Positions 16,872-26,601 of a stretch of 64,000 nucleotides of DNA are shown here, in pieces. The stretch is from positions 1 through 64,000 of the forward strand of contig CAWHTX010000003.1 in assembly GCA_963832355.1 (NCBI GenBank), written 5' to 3'. Made by a program: the position numbers and the translations under genes. The notes under the pieces are model-generated. The model ran no database searches and had not been told where the DNA came from. It saw only the letters and a program-made list of their open reading frames with translations. Position 1 is the stretch's first letter; every line of letters starts with the position of its first letter. This stretch comes from DATFVA01 sp963832355 (GTDB lineage: Bacteria > Bacteroidota > Ignavibacteria > Ignavibacteriales > Ignavibacteriaceae).

Positions 16872-17840
16872 TTACCGCTTCCGTTCTGGATTTATTTTAT
16901 TTTCTTTAAGTTCTTTTTTGGTTAGGCGCAGAAGTAGTTTATCAGTATTCATTGCCTGTTGAAAATACTTGTTGGTCCAAACCACTTCCTTGCGCGTATG
17001 GCCATTACCTTTAATGTCTTTAGTAATCGTATCAATGGTTCTTTTGTGCCAACCCTCACTTGAGGTAAGCATCTTTTCGTAAAGTGAATTTTCATATCCA
17101 CTAATAAAGATCATGCATCTTGCCTTCGTAGCAACCTTGAGTAGTTCTTTATGAAATCCCTCATCAAACGCGTCATTATTATAACCTTTGGTTCGGTTGG
17201 CTAAGTATGGAGGATCCAAGTAAATTAGAGTTGCAGGTCGATTTATAAACATTTTCACCAATTCAATCGCATTTCGATTATCAATGCGCACATCACGAAG
17301 CCTCTCTATAACTTCAGTTAAACGGTTGGGTAGATTGTACCACCTATTTACCCTAGCGTCTCGACCATTTCTTGAATATGATTGGGAATAAGAAAAGCCA
17401 CCTTTTTCCTTACCAAATACTCCGTTTACCGCCATCATCGCTTGAACTAAAAATTTTCTTGCTCGTTCTAACTCAGTGTCTAAATCGCTTTTCTTTCTGG
17501 CATTTTCAAGTTCATCTTTTGCATAAGGGGTAAGAGATATTAGTCGACATAACTCATCTTGTTTATCTCTTAACTGCTTAAATACATTAATAATTTCCCC
17601 ATCAATATCATTTATCACCTCAATAGGAGATTTATGTTTAGAAAGAGTAAGAGCAGCTGATCCACAAAATGCCTCAACCCAACAAGTATGAGGAGGTAAA
17701 TTGCTGCAAAGCTGAAAAGCTAACTTGTTTTTAGAACCGAAATATCCAAAAGGAGTGTTAATCTTTTTTACTTTTTTCAATTTTTTATGTGTATTTGAAA
17801 TCTGAATCTCTCGATAAGTTGCTATGCCGTAGTCATTCAT
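16872..17840 (-). CDS. Dam-type DNA adenine N6-methyltransferase
   Basis: A D12-class adenine methylase of 322 residues. Visible motifs: the SAM-binding YFGSKNKL near residue 33, EAFCGSAAL near 57, and the catalytic LDPPY near 207, followed by a GY[EN] segment. Length and order fit Dam/DpnM-like enzymes. It is the last gene of the minus-strand operon with the ParB-like, SNF2 and NO VEIN genes, 30 bases after the last of these. The likely role is self-protection of the host DNA, with the helicase and nuclease-like proteins acting on unmethylated DNA. This role is inferred from context, and the target sequence is unknown. Confidence 0.85.
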   Translation of the reverse strand: MNDYGIATYREIQISNTHKKLKKVKKINTPFGYFGSKNKLAFQLCSNLPPHTCWVEAFCGSAALTLSKHKSPIEVINDIDGEIINVFKQLRDKQDELCRLISLTPYAKDELENARKKSDLDTELERARKFLVQAMMAVNGVFGKEKGGFSYSQSYSRNGRDARVNRWYNLPNRLTEVIERLRDVRIDNRNAIELVKMFINRPATLIYLDPPYLANRTKGYNNDAFDEGFHKELLKVATKARCMIFISGYENSLYEKMLTSSEGWHKRTIDTITKDIKGNGHTRKEVVWTNKYFQQAMNTDKLLLRLTKKELKENKINPERKR

Positions 17841-17870
17841 TAAAATAATACCTTAATTTAAAAGCTTATA

Positions 17871-18877
17871 TCAATGGTTCTTTAACTTAGTTGGAAGTTT
17901 GCCCTCTACAACCACACCATTTTTTAGTATGGTTAATCTACTATCAGATTCTATAGATTCCAAAGGATTCTGATAAAGAATAGGTTCATATAATGCCGAT
18001 TTTGTTTCGACTTTTACCCCACCTTGGTAGTATATCCAATATTTCTCTCCCAATTTTTTGGCCACCTTCATTTCATTTTCAGACCAAAAGAATCTCATAC
18101 CAGGGCCTTTTGAACCTTTAACTTCAATAAAACGATCAAATTGCATACTTTTAGATTTACCATTAAATGATTTAATATCAAATCCTGCACTAACATTCAA
18201 TTTACTGATTCGCTTAACACAATGCGATTCAACTGAATGTCCTGCTTTTTCTAGTCGTTTAACTTCCCACTCTTTAACAAGTTCCTCAGCCAAATCACCG
18301 AGTTCTTTCTTTTCCATCATATATTCAATGTATTTTTCTTCAGTCCACCCCTTTGGCTCACTAATGAACTCTGCCACAGTCGTTGCATATTCTCTTCTTA
18401 CAGTAAGGTTTTCTTTTCTTCGCCATAACAAACCAAGCTGTTCCAAGTGGGGAACTACCCAATGATGCTCCCAAAGGGTTGTCCATCAGTTGCGGACCAT
18501 GTAAATGTATTTTTTGTTTCCGATTTTTCAAAGCACTTGAGACATTCTTTAGTTTGCTCCTTAAATATACCATCAAAAAAGCACCAACGTAAAAGGAATT
18601 TTTTTTGTAGGCTGGTTAAGTCAAAAAGTTCTTCGGGATTAAGATTGATAAAGGCTAATCCATGACGATTCAACAACACTTTTTTCTTTCCCTTTGCTTC
18701 CAATAAACCAATTTCAATTGCAAAATCAATACTATCAGAGTGTTCAGGCATTCTTCCTTCAATTGATATACTCTGGCATTCCTCAATAACCATTTTTCTC
18801 TCAATGGCCTGTTGTCCATCCCCTAAAGAATTTGTAATGAGTAGTACCCTATTTAACTCTGCAATCTGGTCTATCAT
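17871..18877 (-). pseudogene. NO VEIN/DUF3883-type protein, split by a one-base frameshift
   Basis: Two frames (18877-18455 and 18446-17871) make one protein of about 335 residues. The first part ends correctly in TWSATDG. The second frame, read back from its TTG, gives TLWEHHWVVPHLEQLGLLW, typical sequence before a DUF3883 domain. One missing base near 18470 explains the break: the whole span is 1007 bases, two more than a multiple of three. The C-terminal half (GDLAEELVKEWE, then GFDIKSF, then FIEVKGSKG) has the restriction-endonuclease-like E-xD-ExK layout of the NO VEIN family. It lies six bases after the SNF2 gene. It may be truly inactive or the base may be a sequencing error. Confidence 0.7.
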
Positions 18878-18882
18878 GATAA

Positions 18883-20781
18883 TTATGCATATTTGGTTTT
18901 GAGTTGTTTTATAATGGCTTGAAAATCGGCTTCCTCCTCAGATTCCTCAGTTATTTCATCGAATGACGATTCCAGATCGAGAACGGCAAAATCATCTTCT
19001 AATAGTTTAAGCATTCGCTTTTGTTTTTCGTTTAGACGGACATCAATTATTTCATCAATTGAATCCTTGCTTTTAAAAATCTGGTAATGTACCTGTTCAT
19101 TTGGATCCAAACCTATTCGGTGAATTCTATCTAAAGATTGCATGTATTGGGCGCAATTCAAAGTTCGATCAACGTAAATTGAATGATGGCATACTTTATG
19201 TAAAGAAACAGATTCAGCACAAGCGCTTGGATTTGCAATTAGGACATTATACCTGGCTGTTTCCTTGAACTCTCGAATCATTTTTTCACGATTAAACTGT
19301 TCATTTTCGTTTTCGTCCTTTGGCACGTTTCCATAAACAATCCTGGGTTCGTATTCACCCAACAGTTTCTCGAGTGTTTTTATATTATGTATAAATGAGG
19401 TCCATATAAGTACTTTTTCATTATTTTTAATAAGTTGTGCAGTGAGTTCTATAACAGCTTCAATTTTGGGAGGAATTTCAAATTTTGGATAATCTTCTAT
19501 CAGCGCACTAACTGAAAGACCTGTAGCGTCCATTGGTGGTATCTCAAACTCATCGGAATAGGTTCTTAATAATGTTGGATTCGAAGCAACCTGTAATAGG
19601 CGGATCAATTTTGCTCTTCTCCAAGCCCGTAATTTTATTCTTTCTTCAGGTGCTTTAATTATTTCTCCTAGGACTTTAACTGCCAAAGCATCATAGATTG
19701 CTTGTTGATATGGTCGCATCTTGACTTCAATTCTATGGTATTTAGGCTGCTTTAATTTTAGTTGGCTTTTATGGATGCGCCAATAAAAGGGACGCAGATC
19801 CTTTTTTATATCATTTGCTGCTTTGGTTCCTAAGGTAGTGATTCGGTCTCGGTATTCATCAGTTGTGCCTAGTATTTTAGGATTTGGCCATAAAAATGTC
19901 ATTTGTGACCATAAATCTTCAAGAGAATTCGGCACTGGTGTTCCTGTTAAAATAACTCTCCGTGTTGCAAGTGGAGCAAGAGACAAGACAGTATTAGCCC
20001 ATTTACCACCTTCCATTCTTTTAATGTAATGTGATTCATCCAGAATTAGCATAACTTTATGATCTGTCATAAATGCAGAAAGCCTGTTAACGTCAAGGCT
20101 CGCCATCTGATAGCTCAATAAAATCAATTCAGCAGCAGCAGCTTTCCTATACAAACTTCTGCGTTTTGCAACTGGGCCTGTTATCCTTACCACCCTTGGC
20201 TTTACCCCAAAACATGCTTCAAATTCATCCTCCCAAGACATAAATGCAGCTCTTGGTCCTATAACCACCATCTTATCCACACTCCCTTGTTGCTTCAAAA
20301 TGGAGTAACCCGCAAGTGCTATTGTAGTCTTACCACTACCAGGTACTGAGAAATTCGCAGCATTTCCAACAGCAACCATATGCTCTACAGGGGCAACTTG
20401 ATATTGTTTAAGAGTTCTCTTAAAGTTGGGAACAGTAATATTTTTATGAGCTTTCTTTTTTAATTTTTTACCTACCCTGCAAGCTTCTATGAAATTACTA
20501 CTCCCTTCAGCATAAGCCGTAATAATCTTCTCAGCTTCAATATCAAGTTCGACCTCACCACCCTCTTCCTTAAAGTATTCAAGTAATTCTATAACTACAT
20601 CGGAAATAGTTCCTTGTGATTTTTCTATAGTGTATCCAAACTCATCTTCTCCTTCAATTTCATCAAGCCCTATAACATTTGATAGAAATATTCTATGCAT
20701 TCCTTCCAGAAATTTTGAGTTCTCAGGCATACTTACCTTAAGTAGGTCATTATCAATATGTATTTTAACTTCATTGTTCAT
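18883..20781 (-). CDS. SNF2-family DNA helicase/translocase
   Basis: A protein of 632 residues. After about 110 unassigned residues it has the two RecA-like lobes of SNF2 ATPases: motif I PGSGKT near residue 150, motif II LILDESHYIK, motif III LTGTPVPNS, and in the second lobe motif IV/V WTSFIHNIKTL and motif VI QSLDRIHRIG. The acidic C terminus is unusual. It overlaps the upstream ParB-like gene by ATGA, so the two are translationally coupled. SNF2 translocases occur in DISARM (drmD) and other defence systems, where they move along DNA to find or process targets. None of the drmA, drmB or drmC partners is present. Confidence 0.9.
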   Translation of the reverse strand: MNNEVKIHIDNDLLKVSMPENSKFLEGMHRIFLSNVIGLDEIEGEDEFGYTIEKSQGTISDVVIELLEYFKEEGGEVELDIEAEKIITAYAEGSSNFIEACRVGKKLKKKAHKNITVPNFKRTLKQYQVAPVEHMVAVGNAANFSVPGSGKTTIALAGYSILKQQGSVDKMVVIGPRAAFMSWEDEFEACFGVKPRVVRITGPVAKRRSLYRKAAAAELILLSYQMASLDVNRLSAFMTDHKVMLILDESHYIKRMEGGKWANTVLSLAPLATRRVILTGTPVPNSLEDLWSQMTFLWPNPKILGTTDEYRDRITTLGTKAANDIKKDLRPFYWRIHKSQLKLKQPKYHRIEVKMRPYQQAIYDALAVKVLGEIIKAPEERIKLRAWRRAKLIRLLQVASNPTLLRTYSDEFEIPPMDATGLSVSALIEDYPKFEIPPKIEAVIELTAQLIKNNEKVLIWTSFIHNIKTLEKLLGEYEPRIVYGNVPKDENENEQFNREKMIREFKETARYNVLIANPSACAESVSLHKVCHHSIYVDRTLNCAQYMQSLDRIHRIGLDPNEQVHYQIFKSKDSIDEIIDVRLNEKQKRMLKLLEDDFAVLDLESSFDEITEESEEEADFQAIIKQLKTKYA

Positions 20782-21959
20782 TTCTTGGAAGCTTTAATTA
20801 ATACATCAAGTCGCTTCTGTATGTCATTGAGCAAATTCATTATGTGCCTTTCCTTGAGTTTTTTATTTTTTTCATTTATACCATCAAGTGCCGATTTTGC
20901 ACGCTTAAGTAATCGTTCAGGTTTTTCGCTTTTCTTTTTGTTCTCTACTTCCTCTTGTGCTGATGCATAAGCTTCCTTCAATTCGTCATTACTCAACTTA
21001 ACCTCGGTAATACTCGATGGAATATTACCTTTGAATGGAGTAAGGAGTTCAGTATTTGCTCTAGAATTATTAGAAATGTTCTTTAACTCTCGAATATTCC
21101 AATGAGTGACATCAGTTTTGTTGATTAAAGTAAAAGCAACCGCTGTAAGTTCAGCTATTTCTTTTTTACTTTTGCTATGTTTGTTATTCATTGGGCTTAT
21201 CACACTATTCCACAGGCTTTTGAACTTCTCCAAGTCCCGCTCTTCAGTTATCCGATGGTATTCGCCCTTTTTATTAATAAAGCTCAAATAGCTATCAATC
21301 AATTTAAGTATACTTAGTTTTTCTTTTATTTGTTTTTCAGTAAATCTTCCAATTAAGGCAACAGAAATTTCCTTTGGTGATAAGCCCTGCTTTTCACCCT
21401 CTCTTAGTTTCAAAAGTTCATTCATACCCGCATACGTCACCTTGAAATCCCTTCCAAACTGAAGTCCAGCCTCAATCTTCCACAAATCAAGTTCGTCAAC
21501 ACCAGAGGGCAGTTTCCCAACAAGTAGATACCTATATCTATCCTCTTTGGTATCCTCATAAAGTGTGTTCAGAACAGCCATTCTTCGGTTGCCGTTAATA
21601 ACTGCACCATCAAACGTAATAATGCCAGGATCTAATTGCCCATGTTTGATGAGATCCTCCTTTAGTGCTTCCGTTTCAGACCAATTTTGGTCTAATAATA
21701 ACTCCCGAATAATTTTTGCATCGGCCTTCTTAATTGGATTAAGTTTCCGTTTAAGTTGTTCTTCCCTTTCTAACAACTCAGCTCTAAATCGTCCATTTCG
21801 GATGTTATGAAATAGATATTCTTTAATGGGAATCTTATACAAATGATGCGCGTGTATCGATCCACCATAGACTATGTCCATCAATCGGCCTTTTACTTTC
21901 TGATTAGGATGGTTTTTGATATAGGTTTCAAGCTTCTTTGATCTTGCAGTGTTTAACAT
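20778..21959 (-). CDS. ParB/sulfiredoxin-fold domain protein
   Basis: A protein of 393 residues. The ParB-type nuclease/NTPase fold is at about 45-150: KIPIKEYLFH, then KHGQLDPGIITFDG, then VINGNRRMAVL, the last matching the GxRR signature. A helical region (about 170-290) resembles a ParB helix-turn-helix (LSPKEISVALIGRFTEKQIK). The lysine-rich C terminus is a predicted coiled coil. It is the first gene of the operon. ParB-fold proteins in defence loci can be nucleases or DNA-bound CTPases; which applies here is unknown. A segregation role is unlikely because no parA is nearby. Confidence 0.8.
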   Translation of the reverse strand: MLNTARSKKLETYIKNHPNQKVKGRLMDIVYGGSIHAHHLYKIPIKEYLFHNIRNGRFRAELLEREEQLKRKLNPIKKADAKIIRELLLDQNWSETEALKEDLIKHGQLDPGIITFDGAVINGNRRMAVLNTLYEDTKEDRYRYLLVGKLPSGVDELDLWKIEAGLQFGRDFKVTYAGMNELLKLREGEKQGLSPKEISVALIGRFTEKQIKEKLSILKLIDSYLSFINKKGEYHRITEERDLEKFKSLWNSVISPMNNKHSKSKKEIAELTAVAFTLINKTDVTHWNIRELKNISNNSRANTELLTPFKGNIPSSITEVKLSNDELKEAYASAQEEVENKKKSEKPERLLKRAKSALDGINEKNKKLKERHIMNLLNDIQKRLDVLIKASKK

Positions 21960-22127
21960 AATTATTAGGAGTTTTTATTTTAATCAAAATAGTTAATTCA
22001 ATATATACAATAGTTGCTACATAAATTTATTATTTGTCTTAAATCTTCGGTAGATTATTTTGTAATAATATTTCTAATTGCATTATAGTAACGAGAGACA
22101 GAAATTGATTTCCCTTTACTCCTTGTA

Positions 22128-22416
22128 TTAATGCGCATAATATTTCCACAGATCGAACCTATTCCCCCCCACTCTCATCACGGAAATCAGAAGAAAAATA
22201 CTCTTTTATTTCTTTGTATGGAAAAATGTATACATCTTTATTATCTTGAGAACCATGCAAATCCAGACAAAAATTATCACCAAATTTACCTCGATATTTC
22301 TCAACCACATTTTGTGTGAGATCAAACCAATAGTCATTAGTTATACTTGGAGCTCTCACATAATGTTTTTGTTTTAATTCCGTTAGATTAATTTGAATAA
22401 AACTTTGCCTATAATT
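22128..22416 (-). pseudogene. fragment of an unidentified gene broken in a G7 tract
   Basis: An open frame without a clear start runs from 22416 through KHYVRAPSITNDYWFDLTQN to DFRDESGG, then hits TAG after a run of seven G. In the neighbouring frame it continues as NRFDLWKYYAH and stops. The composition looks coding. It lies upstream of the ParB-like gene in the same direction and may be the remains of a first operon gene. No family recognised. Confidence 0.45.
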
Positions 22417-22432
22417 TTAGTGTCATACTATC

Positions 22433-22465
22433 AGTCTAATGATGTTTAGACTAATGTGTACATCA
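22433..22465. promoter_or_regulatory. nested palindromes upstream of the island operon
   Basis: AGTCTAA-N6-TTAGACT (22433-22452) overlaps TGATGT-N14-ACATCA (22440-22465). They lie between the minus-strand operon and the plus-strand AlbA_2 gene. A possible shared operator. Confidence 0.4.
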
Positions 22466-23062
22466 TTTAAGAAATTTAGCTATTAGAATTTATATTCCTG
22501 AAGTATCGGTCCCTTTATCGAATCATTCCTTAATCATAACCCTGGGAACCAGTCATATCTTTCAAAATTACTATAATATTAAAAGATTGGCAATAAAATA
22601 TGCTATATTTCAGTAGGAAATTAAGGGTTTAAGGGCTCAATCAAGATGATCCAAATTTCAATAATTATAATTAATTTTGAGAATTATTCCTCGAAGTATC
22701 TTTGGACTCCCTTTATTGTAACTTGGTTTTGCTATAACCCCGAACATCAAAATATTTCTTGTTAAAAATTTAATGGAGATTTAGGTGAGAGGCAAAAAAG
22801 TTGAGTTTCGGAATCCCATTGATTATTTTGTACAATATATTTGGGTTTCTTAGGGCTAGAAATAATGAAAATAAGTGGGAATAATAAGGATAATCATAAA
22901 GTTAAAGATTTGTTAAAAATACTCGATTCCCTTCAAAGAGTTTTTAAAATCAAAATCAATATTTTAGAAGGTTATTAATTTGAAAATCCAACTCCCTGGT
23001 TTAATCTTAATATCCTCTAATGAATTGAAGGCGGGATGGAATGAATATAAATGAGTTAAGGC
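22466..23062. other. AT-rich intergenic region
   Basis: About 600 bases with stops in all frames and no gene I can support. Markedly AT-rich, like the gene that follows, and probably contains that gene's promoter. Confidence 0.5.
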
Positions 23063-25581
23063 ATGAAGTACCCCGCGGGGAAGATAAGTACAAATTTAAA
23101 GATGCCCTTAGTAATTGGGAAAAATAATTTTGGTTTATTTTTAAAAATTGATAATGAGAAAAATATAGCAGATGGATTTATTTACTTTAGTAATCTTAAT
23201 AAGAATTATATAAATATAGTTAAGCAAAATAAAATTGTAGGGTTGAAAATTCCCGTAAGATTTCAATTCAAACCAGCCTCAAAAGAAAAGATTGCATCAT
23301 ATACACAAAGAAAATTTTATTCTGAAGGAGAAGAAGCCGAATTAATTATATGTGGAGAAACCGAAAAACACATAATATTAAAGGATGAGGAAGAATTTGA
23401 ATATAAAGTGATAAAAACCTTATGGGAAAGAGGTCCAAAATACCCTGGTCAAATTATTGGGGATAAAGTAATCTGTAGGGCACATAAGGTAATGTGGGGC
23501 ATTTCGTATTTTGATCGCGTTAAATTACCTAATCCTTACTTTGAATTAATTGAAAAATGGGTGCAAGAAGATGGGATCATTACTAAAACATTTCGTGAAT
23601 GGATTGATTATCCAGATAGTGATATCAAAATAAAATTGAAAGATGATTATAGTAACTGTAATGCAAATTATATATTTTCTTATCTCTTTCTTCTAGAAGT
23701 CCAGCTAAAGGATTCTATTGAAAGATTGGATTTTTCCTACTCATTCTCTCTTTTAAAAACGATTATCTTTATTGATAGAAAATTATTGAGCAGTGGTTTT
23801 CTTTTAACACAAAGTGAAAAACTTCGAGAAGAAACAAAAAAGAATATCGAAGTAAAAATAAATAGATATGAACATTGGACTAATCATCTAATAAAAATTA
23901 AAGATTCAGGGATCGATTCGATTTTTGAAGAAACAATAAAGATACTTGAATCCAATCTTGAATCACAAGAAGAGCTATGTGAAAATATATTTTTGATAAA
24001 CTTTATTTTAATAAGATTTCAAAATGATAATATTAGGTATGATCTTGTGGAGAAATTAGGGAATTTATTACTTAAGAAAAATTTACTTCTTATCGAAGAA
24101 CCACCTTTCTCTAACTTATTAAGAGCTTTTGCAGACCGACGAAAGTATATCAGAAAGCAACTCTTTTCAACTTTAAATTTTCAATCTCCGGCCATTTTTG
24201 AACATCATCCGCTTTTGGCCCATTTTATTTTCTTAAAAAATATAGATTATCGCTACTGTGTCTATACTCGGGATATTTTGCAGTCATTTATAGCAAAGGG
24301 ATCATTATTATATTATAAGGCATTATTTATTTCTGACGAAAAAATCAAAGTGAAATTAATTAAGGACTCGCTTGATTTATTAATCGGCTTAAATATTACC
24401 AAAGAAGATTTTGATGATGCAGATTATTATCGTGAATGGTCTATTACATTGTATAATACTATTGCAAGAAATTACGAATTGTTATTTGCGCTTAAAATGG
24501 ATGAAGATGATTCAATTCATTATTTATTAGAAGCAAGGGATTACTATAGACGTGCCAGGTCAAGAAGGAGCTTCTTATTAGAATACTATATCCAATATTT
24601 ATCTATAATAGTCCTAATTAATAAAACTACGCCTGATGGAATTGATAGATTAATTGCTAATACAGCTGTTATTCATCAAAAAATTATTGAAGATTTAAAG
24701 TCTGCCGAAATACATTCGATACTTAATTACTTAGATCTCTTTTATGGTGTAATTAAATTAATAGGGGATAATGATCAATCTTCATTCGAAACCCTCTTAG
24801 GTATAACGAAATTACCACTAAAGGAACCTCAAGGATTTCCTTGTATTCAAAAGCTCGCTCGTATAATACTAGCAAATAACTTAATCAAGGATTTATTAAA
24901 TACCCAATATCCATTTTGGAGTAATATACAAGAGTTTTTAAGAGCTGGGGAATTTGTTTTGCCATTAGATGTAACTGCTCTTGAAGAAGAACTCGATCAA
25001 GATGCTTATAATCCAATTTTCAATGAGGAAAATTATAAGGTTGAATTTAAAGGTTCAATTGCGTTTCATGTTGATAAATATATTTATTCAAAGAAAGTAG
25101 AACTTAGTGATAAAGTAAGAAAATCGTTTTAAAAACTGTTGTGGGAATGCTAAATAGTTCGGGAGGCGAAATTTATATTGGAATACTTGAATTAGATAAA
25201 TACCCAAATATGGATAAACTTAAATATTTGTCCGAATTAAACCCTGTTATTTATAAAAATAGAATTATTGTTGGAATCGAGAAAGAAATAGAATCCTATA
25301 ACAATAGCATAGATGAACATATCCGTCATATCTCATCAATATTGAGAACAAGAATTGCAGCCGATGTGATGCAATATATATTAATCGAATTACATACAAT
25401 TAAGGGGAAAAATATTTACCGTATAAATGTAACAAAAAGTGAAAAAGAAGAAGGATATTATATAGACGGGACTGAATTTTATGTGCGAGAGAACAATGAA
25501 ACAATCCCTTATAATAATGAAATGACCATAGCATATTTATTAAAAAGAATAAAATCTAAATCAGAATACTTATCTTCGTGA
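23063..25581 (+). pseudogene. large AlbA_2 (Schlafen-like) island protein, split by a one-base frameshift
   Basis: Two frames (23063-25132 and 25141-25581) join into about 839 codons. The first ends NYKVEFKGSIAFHVDKY...DKVRKSF. One more T in the TTTT run at 25127-25130 gives LKTVVGMLNSSGGEIYIG, restoring an AlbA_2 domain (ExKGS, then LNSSGGxIYIG). The N terminus (about 15-60, GLFLKIDNEKN and GFIYFSNL) resembles an OB/S1-like fold. About 500 helical residues, possibly TPR-like, lie between. Very AT-rich and basic, unlike the neighbours. Similar nucleic-acid-binding AlbA_2 proteins often travel in defence islands. The role is unknown. The break may be real or a homopolymer sequencing error. Confidence 0.65.
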
Positions 25582-25621
25582 TACAATTTTAACGTGGATG
25601 GGGAATATCAGCTTTAAGTAA

Positions 25622-25888
25622 GAAGACGATGAGGATATATTTCTACTAGCAAGCGCTGAGGCATACTATGATTTTGAATTTAAGCAATTAGTCCAGTTAT
25701 CCAATCGAGTTAAAATTGATACCCTTTTACTAAAATTCATTCGGTTTGCCAGGAAGAGATTGTACTCATATCGGGGTACCGCCAAGAAGACTTTGCTACT
25801 TAAGTTAAATGAAATTGAGTACAGGTTTAATAATTCTAAGGTGGACATTTATGACCGTCTTGGAAATGAAATTTCGCGCAAATTTTAA
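25622..25888 (+). pseudogene. IS1595/ISXO2-type transposase C-terminal remnant
   Basis: Reading from 25622 to the TAA at 25886 gives about 88 residues. FARKRLYSYRGTAKKTLLLK followed by LNEIEYRFNN and a short IYDRL tail is the usual C-terminal end of ISXO2-like transposases. The catalytic N-terminal part is gone. The GGGTGGTTAGATATGACCC just after the stop may be the old insertion-sequence end. Confidence 0.6.
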
Positions 25889-26023
25889 GGGTGGTTAGAT
25901 ATGACCCTCAATTGGAAGATTACTTAATAAATAGCAACTATTTTTTCAATAGTTGTTCTAAAAAGTGTCTAGGAACTATTTTATCTGTGGTTTTAATTGT
26001 ATTTATTGGTTACTAAAAATGAG

Positions 26024-26068
26024 AAAAAGCCCCAAAAACTCAAGAATGTTTTGTTTTAGGGGCTTTTT
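26024..26068 (-). terminator. terminator of the tRNA-Ser gene
   Basis: AAAAAGCCCC pairs with GGGGCTTTTT, with further AAAAC/GTTTT pairing inside. Located just past the 3' end of the tRNA, with a T-run on the minus strand. Confidence 0.8.
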
Positions 26069-26075
26069 ATTAACT

Positions 26076-26096
26076 TTGCGGAGAGACAGGGATTCG
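26076..26096. repeat. tRNA-Ser 3'-end repeat (attachment site inside the tRNA)
   Basis: The 21 bases at the 3' end of the tRNA gene and just past it, repeated exactly at 16572-16592 and over 18 bases at 13282-13299. Confidence 0.85.
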
Positions 26097-26165
26097 AACC
26101 CCGGAAGGACTTGCATCCTTAACGGTTTTCAAGACCGCCGCATTCAACCACTCTGCCATCTCTCC
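26079..26165 (-). tRNA. tRNA-Ser (anticodon UGA)
   Basis: An 87-base minus-strand tRNA: acceptor stem GGAGAGA/TCTCTCC with discriminator G, anticodon loop CTTGAAA (anticodon TGA), long variable arm AAGGA...GTCCTT as expected for serine, and a T-arm with TTCGAAT. CCA is not encoded. Its 3' end is the integration target for the two island segments to its left. Confidence 0.97.
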
Positions 26166-26601
26166 GGTTGAAATTTCATCATTTCGGGCTACAAATATAA
26201 GGATTGTTTGAGTATTGGCAAAATGTAAAAATGGGGAATTCCAGCCCTCATTTTTTGTATGGACCGGTGAAGGGATGGCAGCGAATAAAGGGATTGGTTT
26301 GCAGCTCAAAGGTTGAGATTGTGGGTGAAAATCTATATAATATGATCAGTGAAAATCTTTTGTTGTTAGCTGCAGATGATGCGAAAACCCGCCACACCAC
26401 TGTTAAATTCTTCTACATTTTCTGTTTAATATTTCTACAAAAAATCCCCTAAAAACGTGTTGAACCGTCCTTGAACCGTCTTTACTGCGGGAACACGACG
26501 GGATAACAGGCGGGGTAAACCGGTCGGGAGGGGGGATGGATTGCTTCACTTCCCGTGCAGAGCGGGACAGGGTAGTCCGCAATGACCGGGCAAACTTCTT
26601 T
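26166..26601. other. intergenic region with a tandem TTGAACCGTC motif
   Basis: No gene supported. It contains TTGAACCGTC twice with an 11-base period (26460-26469 and 26471-26480), a layout often bound by response regulators. It also has a GC-rich palindromic patch around 26560-26580 (CCCG...CGGG). Confidence 0.45.

Noticed and set aside
16872..21959. Assignment of the island operon to DISARM or BREX
   Set aside because: The SNF2 and methylase genes alone recall DISARM, but drmA, drmB and drmC are absent; no pglZ, brxC or brxL for BREX.
20778..21959. ParB-like protein as a plasmid or chromosome partition protein
   Set aside because: No parA or parS-like sites nearby; it is coupled to an SNF2 gene in a defence-like operon.
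26070..26309. Protein-coding frames across the tRNA-Ser gene
   Set aside because: Both strands here are explained by a complete, foldable tRNA-Ser and its terminator.
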